DNA from: an uncultured Oscillibacter sp.
Lineage (GTDB): Bacteria > Bacillota > Clostridia > Oscillospirales > Oscillospiraceae
Direction of reading: 5' to 3'
Assembly: GCF_900546705.1 (NCBI RefSeq)
Contig: NZ_URDP01000037.1
Coordinates: forward strand, 1 to 19,542
DNA length: 19,542 nucleotides
The translations under genes and the position numbers were made by a program. How positions within the stretch are numbered: position 1 is the stretch's first letter; each line of letters opens with the position of its first letter. Under the pieces are notes generated by a model. That model did no database searches. It saw only the letters and a program-made list of their open reading frames with translations, and had not been told where the DNA came from. Positions 14,568-19,542 of the stretch are shown piece by piece.

Positions 14568-15473
14568 TCAAAACAGGGCGTTGAAGTCGTCCACGATCTG
14601 ATCGCAGTCCGCATGGACCACCATCATCACGTAGTTGCCGTTGGACACCACCCGGCTGGAGTTGGTCCAGAGCTCCGTGGGCTCTGGATACCAGGCACCG
14701 GTTTCGGCCATGTAGTCGATGCGGCTTTGGAAGATGTCTTTGACCTTGCTCACATCCGAAGCGTTGGATACCTCCACCAGGCAGAACTCGCCGTTGTTCA
14801 TGCTCATCATGGTGCCCATAATCAGGCACTGCTTGGTGTCGATGTCACCCATCCCGGGGTAGTAGGTCTCCAGCACATCGCCGGTGAACTGCTGAAGCGT
14901 CTGGAAGGGATAAGATGCGATGGTGGCATCATAGAAGGCCTGCAGATCCACGGACTGGCTCTGGGTGGGTTTTTCCTGGGGCTTATCCTGGGCCGTCTCC
15001 TGTTTTTCCCAGTTGCAGCGCACCACGCAGGTGCGGCTATCTTTGCCGCTGGTCACGGTAATGACCGCCTTGCCCGGCGCCACAGCGGTGATGGTGCCGT
15101 CCTTGGCTACCGTGGCCACCTTCGGGTCGGAGCTTGTAAACGTGCAGGCTCCCGGGGCGCCCGTGACCTTGAGCTGATAGCTGCTGCCGGCGGAAGAGAG
15201 GGTGAAATCCGTGCGGCTGAGCTTCATGGAAGCCTCCTCCTGGGCGGGGGATGTCTGGCTTTCTTCCGCCTGGGCCTCCGGCTCCTCCGTCTGCGGCTTT
15301 TCCGTATCATCCAGTGCCTCGCCATCCACAACCTCTGCGGGCGGCTGCTCCGTCTCCTCCTGGGTCTGCTGGGGCGTCTCGCTGGGTTCCTCTGTATCCG
15401 TCTCCCCGCCGCAGGCCGTCAGTGCCAGGGCCAGGGTCAATGCCGCCAGCAATGCCAGCAGTCTCTTCTTCAT
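14568..15473 (-). CDS. Secreted lipoprotein with Ig-like (BIG2) domain and DUF4358-like C-terminus
   Basis: A 301-residue exported lipoprotein. The signal peptide has KKR, a hydrophobic core and lipobox LTAC (18-21), so Cys21 should be lipidated. Residues 22-82 form an acidic, Pro/Glu/Thr-rich linker. Residues 83-153 resemble a bacterial Ig-like group 2 domain (FTSSDPKVATVAKDGTITAV, GKAVITVTS). Residues 176-300 resemble the DUF4358 group of clostridial lipoproteins (MMSMNNGEFCLVEVSNASD, then VKDIFQSRID). The function is unknown, and wall or ligand binding is a guess. The ATG follows AAGGAGGA. A small dyad (CCGCC/GGCGG, 15492-15504) lies just upstream of the ribosome site. I see no convincing promoter in the AT-rich region 15505-15590. 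Confidence 0.85.
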   Translation of the reverse strand: MKKRLLALLAALTLALALTACGGETDTEEPSETPQQTQEETEQPPAEVVDGEALDDTEKPQTEEPEAQAEESQTSPAQEEASMKLSRTDFTLSSAGSSYQLKVTGAPGACTFTSSDPKVATVAKDGTITAVAPGKAVITVTSGKDSRTCVVRCNWEKQETAQDKPQEKPTQSQSVDLQAFYDATIASYPFQTLQQFTGDVLETYYPGMGDIDTKQCLIMGTMMSMNNGEFCLVEVSNASDVSKVKDIFQSRIDYMAETGAWYPEPTELWTNSSRVVSNGNYVMMVVHADCDQIVDDFNALF

Positions 15474-15592
15474 GTTGTGTCCTCCTTCTCACCGCCTTGG
15501 GCGGCTGTTTTGTTTTTGAGACGAAGGCACCGGCCAAAAAGTTCCCCCGAATTTCTTTCTTTTTCCAGTTTTTTCATCGCGTTTTTTATGGC

Positions 15593-15624
15593 AAAAGAGT
15601 GCCCGGCTCTCCCGAGCCGGGCAC
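15593..15624 (-). terminator. Terminator of the GntR-ABC operon
   Basis: On the minus strand a perfect 11-bp stem GTGCCCGGCTC/GAGCCGGGCAC (15599-15609 with 15614-15624) is followed by TCTTTT. It lies 14 bases after the last gene of the operon. The T tract is short, but the stem is strong. Confidence 0.8.
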
Positions 15625-15638
15625 CGCGGTTCAGATGT

Positions 15639-17048
15639 CTACGTCACAAACCGGACATCCAGAGAATTTCCCTCTCCCTCTGCCCGCCACAGCCGGCCAG
15701 TCCCGCTGGAGATGAGGTCCAGTCCCACGTCGTAGCGCCCCAGGTAGGCAAGGCCGTCGAGTGTGTAGGCTGCCAGGCAGAAGCTGTAATCATGGCCCTG
15801 GTAAGCGGTCATCACCAGTCGATTTCCGTCGTAGATCAAATCCGACTGCTCCAGATCGGCCTCCTGAAACAAGGGCTGCAGGTCTCCGGAAATGGCCGCA
15901 GCGGCCTCTCCCTCCTCCGACACGGTGACCAGTACGAACCGGTCGTCCTGCCGGTAAAGCATCACCAGTCCCTCGTCTACGATGGCCCCCGACAGGTATG
16001 CTCCATCCGGAAAATCCGCCGGTCCGAAGGGCAGCGCCGCCTGAGAGACGATATCACCGCTTTGGGCGTCCAATACCCACAGCGTGATCTCCTCCTCCGT
16101 CTGAGCCGCATAGTAGATCCATGTCCCGTCCTCGCTGGTCCCCAGCCAGGAGCTCTCCACTCCCGGCGCCGGGCACACCGTGCGGATCTGGGCGCCGTCC
16201 ATACTGACCACGATCAGATCATCCACACCCTCGTAGTCATTCCCCGCATAGGGCTCCTGGTGGATAGGCAGGAAATAAAGCCCCTGCTCCACGGCGCATT
16301 GAGAGAAATCCAGCGTCACTGCCGGGTCGGAGGGCAGCAGGGTGAAATACAGGCCCTGTTCCGTCGCCACGGAAGATGCATCCAGATCCCACTCCGCGCT
16401 CACGTTTGCCATGTAGATGCTGCCGTCCGTATTCTTGCCCAGCTGCACATCCACCATCAGGTCCTCCGGCACCGGGATGTGAAACACCTGCCGCAGGGTG
16501 TCCTGGGCCATCATCTCCAGGCTGTCATTTCCATCCAGCAGTGTATAGGCGCTGCCGCGGCTCATAAAGTTGATGCTCCCCACGAACAGTGGGAACTCCT
16601 CATAGTAGTCCCGCATGCGCACGGTTTCCCAGTAATCATCCGTCCCGGCGGGGCAGTGTTCGGCCACCGCCTCCAGCAATGTGGTCAACCCCTGGCGGTC
16701 CGGCTCCTCCTCACTGTCTTCTCCATACCAGTTGCTGTTGAAGAGGCTCACATACATGCCGCCACTATCCCACTCCGAAGATAGGGGGTGTTCATTCCAA
16801 TAGCGGGTAAACTCCGTCTGTACTGCCGGCTCCTTCCCAGGCACACAGCGGGCGGTCCAGAACAGCCGGTCCAGGAGTGATGCCTCCAGCGTCACCTCTG
16901 TCCCCTCCACGGCGGAGACATCCCCGGCCACCGTGGTCACTTGGATGTCCATTTGGTCTTTCTGCCCGTTCACCGAAGCATGGGTCCAGATCAGGCCTCC
17001 GCAGGCAGCCGCCAGCAGCACCAGCAAAATTCCAAGCCGAACACGCAT
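15639..17048 (-). CDS. Extracytoplasmic protein of unknown function, last gene of the GntR-ABC operon
   Basis: A 469-residue protein that I do not recognise as a named family. The N-terminus (MRVRLG, then a hydrophobic run to about 22) is a signal or anchor. AAAC at 13-16 may be a lipobox, though with Ala at -3. The remainder is hydrophilic and acidic. From about 220 on it repeats short strand-like units with Asp/Gly turns (SMDGAQIRTVCPAPG, then TSEDGTWIYYA, LWVLDAQSGDIV, LAAYTLDGLAYLG), which suggests a beta-propeller of YVTN/WD-like blades. The ATG follows GAGGAGGTG. It starts 16 bases after the ABC ATPase stop, so it belongs to the same transcript. It may sense or bind a surface ligand for the transporter (inference). 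Confidence 0.75.
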   Translation of the reverse strand: MRVRLGILLVLLAAACGGLIWTHASVNGQKDQMDIQVTTVAGDVSAVEGTEVTLEASLLDRLFWTARCVPGKEPAVQTEFTRYWNEHPLSSEWDSGGMYVSLFNSNWYGEDSEEEPDRQGLTTLLEAVAEHCPAGTDDYWETVRMRDYYEEFPLFVGSINFMSRGSAYTLLDGNDSLEMMAQDTLRQVFHIPVPEDLMVDVQLGKNTDGSIYMANVSAEWDLDASSVATEQGLYFTLLPSDPAVTLDFSQCAVEQGLYFLPIHQEPYAGNDYEGVDDLIVVSMDGAQIRTVCPAPGVESSWLGTSEDGTWIYYAAQTEEEITLWVLDAQSGDIVSQAALPFGPADFPDGAYLSGAIVDEGLVMLYRQDDRFVLVTVSEEGEAAAAISGDLQPLFQEADLEQSDLIYDGNRLVMTAYQGHDYSFCLAAYTLDGLAYLGRYDVGLDLISSGTGRLWRAEGEGNSLDVRFVT

Positions 17049-17064
17049 GATGCCACCTCCTCTC

Positions 17065-17799
17065 TTACTCTTCTCCGGTCAGACTGTTCAGCGCCTGGCT
17101 GACCCGGTCCGCCCGGTAGTGATACGTCTCCTTCACGTAAGTCAACAAATCCTTGCCCGACTCCTCCAGGGCCTCCATGGACGTGTCCCCCACGATCTTC
17201 CCCTGGCGGATGAGCACCGCCCGGCCGATGAAGTTTTGTACCTCCTCCAGAAGATGGGTGGAGAGGATCACGGTCTCCCGGGGCTCCAGAATACCCAGCA
17301 GCACCTTGTAAAAGTCCTCCCGGTTGAAGACATCATTTCCGGCAAAGGGCTCATCCATCAAAATGTAGTCCGCCCCCTGGCTCAGGGCCAGGATCACCTC
17401 AAGCTGGTTTTTCTGACCGGTGGAGAAGTGCCGGATGCACTTTCCGGAAGGCAGCTCGAAGAAGTCCATGAGTGCCCGGAACCGCTCCCTACGGAACGCG
17501 GGAAAGTGGGTCTCGTAAAAACGCCGGTGATCCGACGCCGTGAGGTTCGGGAAAAACGAGTGCTCACAGGTGGCAAAGGACAAGCGATGGATATTCCGGC
17601 TGGTGATCTTTTCCCCGTCCAGCGTCACCGTTCCCGTGTAGTTCAAAAGCCCCAGCAGGCACTTGAGCAGTGTGGTCTTGCCCGCACCGTTCTCTCCGAA
17701 CAGTCCCACGATCTCCCCAGGGCCAAAGGTCAGCGACACGCCGGCCAGTGCCTGCTTATTGAACCCATAAGACTTGCTTAAATCTTGACATTCCATCAT
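17065..17799 (-). CDS. ABC transporter ATP-binding protein (YtrB-like)
   Basis: A 244-residue nucleotide-binding subunit of an ABC transporter. Walker A is GENGAGKT (35-42), the signature is FSTGQKNQ (125-132, a variant of LSGGQ), Walker B is YILMDEP (145-151), the D-loop region AGND follows, and the switch His is H182 (STHLLEE). The Q-loop position seems to carry E79 rather than Gln, as in other single-domain export ATPases. The start ATG at 17797-17799 has GGAGGG seven bases upstream. It overlaps the previous gene's stop as ATGA, so translation is coupled. The partners are the two small membrane proteins upstream in the operon. Confidence 0.93.
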   Translation of the reverse strand: MMECQDLSKSYGFNKQALAGVSLTFGPGEIVGLFGENGAGKTTLLKCLLGLLNYTGTVTLDGEKITSRNIHRLSFATCEHSFFPNLTASDHRRFYETHFPAFRRERFRALMDFFELPSGKCIRHFSTGQKNQLEVILALSQGADYILMDEPFAGNDVFNREDFYKVLLGILEPRETVILSTHLLEEVQNFIGRAVLIRQGKIVGDTSMEALEESGKDLLTYVKETYHYRADRVSQALNSLTGEE

Positions 17800-18299
17800 G
17801 GCACAGCCCTCCAAACTCCTGTCCACTGCTCCGGCGGAATGCACCCGGCCGGTGTGAAGTGAAGATACATCCAAAAATACAGCGTCCACAGTACGCCAAG
17901 CAGCACCAGTGCTGCCCCGCAGCCCAAGACCGGCAGGGCCAGGCACCGCCGGAGGTACTCCCACCGGTCCGGCAGCCGCCGCATGAGATAATCCGTCCGG
18001 CTGCCTCCCTGCCGGTGGTAGAGCACATAGTAGACGGCCAGCACTGCCATGGCGGCAAGAAACAGTCCAAAGCCGATCAAGCTCCAGGAGACCAGCTCAC
18101 GAAAAAGCGGCATGGTGACCCCTGTCCGCAGCACCTTCCGTCCGCCTTCCATTTTGTAAAGCCGGTCCCAGGCCCCCATACAGGCAAGCGGACACCGGAG
18201 GCTCAGCAGGATACAGGCCAAAAGGCCCACCGTCATGCGGTGCAGAGCAGGGCCTGCCTCCAGGCCGTAGGGAACCCACTGCTTAATCCGTTCTTTCAC
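17796..18299 (-). CDS. Small membrane protein, probable ABC permease subunit
   Basis: A 167-residue protein with about three hydrophobic helices (near 20-41, 70-93 and 118-147) and basic loops. No domain family is recognised. Its place between another membrane protein and the ABC ATPase makes a permease subunit the best guess. It has half the usual helix number and might pair with the upstream protein. The start is GTG at 18297-18299, preceded by GGAGGTGAG. The start lies 17 bases inside the upstream gene, and the stop overlaps the ATPase start by four bases. Confidence 0.75.
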   Translation of the reverse strand: MKERIKQWVPYGLEAGPALHRMTVGLLACILLSLRCPLACMGAWDRLYKMEGGRKVLRTGVTMPLFRELVSWSLIGFGLFLAAMAVLAVYYVLYHRQGGSRTDYLMRRLPDRWEYLRRCLALPVLGCGAALVLLGVLWTLYFWMYLHFTPAGCIPPEQWTGVWRAVP

Positions 18300-19005
18300 A
18301 CTGGCTCACCTCCACGCTCACAAAATACAACGAGCACGCCGCCACGATGCATGCCCCTATGCCCAGGCCTATGTCCGTCATGAAGTCCCGGCAGCCCGGA
18401 CCAGTGAACACAGCCGCCGCGATGACCATAACGGGTGCGGCGTAGCCGAAGCCGTTGCGGCGCCGCCAGAAAGACCAAGACGCGCAGCTCATGCCCATCC
18501 CCAATGCCAGCAGCAGCTGCCGCACATATCCCGTCCACTGGCCCAGCGGCAGCATGGCATGGAAAAAGTCGTCGTCCCAGGAAATCAGGAACACCGCCTG
18601 GGTCCCGGCGCCGGTGCGGGCGGCGCAATACGTCGTCACGGCTGTCAAGATCCCTGTCTGTGCCGCCCACAGCACCACAAAGGCCGCAGCATAGCAAAGG
18701 CCCAGCAGCACCGTCGCCGTCCACTCAGAGATGCGCAGGCGGTGCATGGTGTAGTAGACCCGGCTGCCGCCCAGGCCGCTTACATGGACGCAGCAAGCAG
18801 CCCCCAGCAAAACGAGGGCCGCCCGATAGGCCCACACCACATGGCTTGCCAAGAGCGCATACTGTACGCTCCAGGGGGCTGCAAAATCAGAGCGCACCCG
18901 AAAAAACAGCCCCGCCTCCGCTGCGGTCATCAGCAGCAAAACGGCAATCAGGGGCATAACTACGCCCCGGGCGCCCAGCATGAGAATGGAAGTATATCGT
19001 TTCAT
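18283..19005 (-). CDS. Integral membrane protein, probable ABC permease subunit
   Basis: A 240-residue protein with about six hydrophobic helices (for example VVMPLIAVLLLMTAA, YRAALVLLGAACCV, TVLLGLCYAAAFVVLW, PVMVIAAAVF, IGACIVAACSLYF). It fits a single-domain ABC-2-like permease but has no hallmark I can name. The ATG at 19003-19005 is chosen over an upstream in-frame one because AGGAGG lies nine bases before it and it overlaps the regulator stop as ATGA. It overlaps the next gene by 17 bases. It is probably the main membrane-spanning partner of the ATPase. Confidence 0.75.
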   Translation of the reverse strand: MKRYTSILMLGARGVVMPLIAVLLLMTAAEAGLFFRVRSDFAAPWSVQYALLASHVVWAYRAALVLLGAACCVHVSGLGGSRVYYTMHRLRISEWTATVLLGLCYAAAFVVLWAAQTGILTAVTTYCAARTGAGTQAVFLISWDDDFFHAMLPLGQWTGYVRQLLLALGMGMSCASWSFWRRRNGFGYAAPVMVIAAAVFTGPGCRDFMTDIGLGIGACIVAACSLYFVSVEVSQCERTD

Positions 19006-19388
19006 GGTTTTTCCTCCTGATCCCACAGACGTTCTACCAGTTCTACCGCCTGGGTACGGGTAATGCCCATCTGTCTCAGGCCCCGCACCAAGGCGGATGC
19101 ATCATACTCCAGCAGTTCCTCCGTCAATCGGCGCCGCACCGCCTCGTCCGCCGTCACCACGCTTTTTGCGCCGGTGTGGGAGGCGATGATGCCCTCCTCT
19201 TCCAGCAGGGCACAGGCCTTTTGAATGGTATTGGGATTCACCCCCAGCAACGACGCCAGCGCCCGCCGGGAGGGCAGTTCGTCTCCGGGCCGGATGGTGC
19301 CTGCCGCGATGCCCCGCTGTACGTAGCGCACCAGCTGCATATAAAGGGGGCTCCCCTCCCGGGGGGCAAAGTCTGAAAAGGAGATCAC
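19002..19388 (-). CDS. GntR-family regulator, YtrA subfamily
   Basis: A 128-residue repressor with the GntR winged helix (about 13-75: PLYMQLVRYVQRGIAAGTIRPG, DELPSRRALASLLGVNPNTI, ALLEEEGIIASHTGAKSVV). It has the very short C-terminal helical tail typical of YtrA, which has no ligand-binding effector domain. YtrA-type genes usually lead ABC-transporter operons and respond to cell-wall stress or antibiotics in Bacillus. The same arrangement occurs here. I set the start at GTG 19386-19388 because a full AGGAGGTG lies upstream. The longer ATG at 19421 would use an unsuited leader. It overlaps the next gene by four bases (ATGA). Confidence 0.93.
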   Translation of the reverse strand: MISFSDFAPREGSPLYMQLVRYVQRGIAAGTIRPGDELPSRRALASLLGVNPNTIQKACALLEEEGIIASHTGAKSVVTADEAVRRRLTEELLEYDASALVRGLRQMGITRTQAVELVERLWDQEEKP

Positions 19389-19404
19389 GGCGTTCACCTC
19401 CTGT

Positions 19405-19459
19405 AACCGTATTACTGTCATAGTACACTTTCTAAGTGTATTATATCTATAATACGGTT
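19405..19459 (-). promoter_or_regulatory. Concentric double palindrome over the GntR-ABC promoter
   Basis: Outer arms AACCGTATTA (19405-19414) and TAATACGGTT (19450-19459) are perfect inverted repeats of ten bases. Inner arms TACACTT (19424-19430) and AAGTGTA (19434-19440) flank TCT, with three extra pairing bases beyond them. Both dyads share the centre 19432. The inner dyad covers the edge of the -10 element and the transcription start, and one outer arm lies in the promoter spacer. This is a strong candidate operator for the GntR protein. Confidence 0.8.
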
Positions 19460-19468
19460 GTCTGTCAA
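19440..19468 (-). promoter_or_regulatory. Consensus promoter of the GntR-ABC operon
   Basis: On the minus strand, a perfect TTGACA (19463-19468), exactly 17 bases, and a perfect TATAAT (19440-19445). Such a strong promoter implies tight repression, which fits the overlapping palindromes. It drives all five genes down to the terminator at 15593-15624. Confidence 0.9.
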
Positions 19469-19542
19469 TAGCAGTCTATCGTCCGCAGATTACGGCCGCT
19501 TGCTTTGGCTGTCCAGTAGGACAGTGTGAAATCAAAAAAGGA
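19461..19542. other. Intergenic right edge with a small hairpin
   Basis: The last 80 bases carry no gene that I can support. CTGTCC-AGTA-GGACAG (19509-19524) is a 6-bp hairpin without a T tract. The window ends with AAAAAAGGA, which could be the start of a ribosome site for a plus-strand gene beyond the window. Confidence 0.4.

Noticed and set aside
14466..16784. A 772-codon open frame on the plus strand
   Set aside because: It is antisense to the lipoprotein and to the exported protein gene, and crosses two terminators. The composition is shadow-like.
1..19542. Mobile elements, CRISPR arrays and prophage genes
   Set aside because: No transposase or integrase motifs, no repeat-spacer pattern and no phage structural genes were seen. 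The tRNA-Ala end lies at the window edge, so an attachment site there cannot be judged.

Overview
The window looks like chromosomal DNA from a GC-rich, low-motility type Firmicute, most likely a gut clostridium of the Oscillospiraceae (Flavonifractor/Lawsonibacter-like). This is an inference from the high GC content, strong AGGAGG ribosome binding sites, frequent GTG/TTG starts, near-consensus TTGACA-17-TATAAT promoters, and the gene families present (MOFRL glycerate kinase with a CdaR-type regulator, CapA-like protein, DUF4358-type lipoprotein, YtrA-type ABC operon). No phage, IS element, CRISPR array or rRNA was seen, and no gene-free stretch exceeds about 170 bases.

Layout, left to right. 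(1) 1-1755: a tRNA-Ala(GGC) with its own promoter, a membrane-anchored endonuclease/exonuclease/phosphatase protein (minus), and a short DtxR/MntR-type metalloregulator (plus). (2) 1761-4117: a convergent bidirectional terminator, then a metal-resistance pair on the minus strand, a CsoR-family repressor and a P1B-type metal ATPase. Each has its own promoter, and each promoter overlaps a nearly identical 16-bp ATACC-N6-GGTAT operator. (3) 4156-6634: a CdaR-like sugar-diacid regulator and a type-2 glycerate kinase in one minus-strand operon. (4) 6711-8061: a monocistronic CapA-family protein. (5) 8095-10226: a YeiH-type transporter divergent from a LysR regulator. (6) 10209-11450: a MarR repressor overlapping a YczE/YitT-like membrane protein by 4 bases, with twin palindromic operators at the promoter. 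(7) 11464-14472: a large degenerate-GGDEF/intact-EAL protein with PAS and GAF sensor modules placed after the EAL domain. (8) 14523-15473: a secreted lipoprotein with an Ig-like (BIG2-type) domain. (9) 15593-19468: a five-gene, tightly overlapping minus-strand operon with a GntR/YtrA-type regulator, two small membrane proteins, an ABC ATPase and a large extracytoplasmic protein of unknown function. Its promoter sits inside two palindromes that share exactly the same centre.

Most units follow one plan: a one-component regulator co-transcribed with, or divergent from, the transporter or enzyme it probably controls, with a recognisable dyad at the promoter. The least understood pieces are the GntR-ABC operon with its concentric operator and unknown exported protein, the metal ATPase whose membrane motifs do not match the copper-type ligand set of its CsoR partner, and the four-cysteine PAS module in the EAL protein. 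Many very long antisense reading frames exist, but they are GC-driven shadows.
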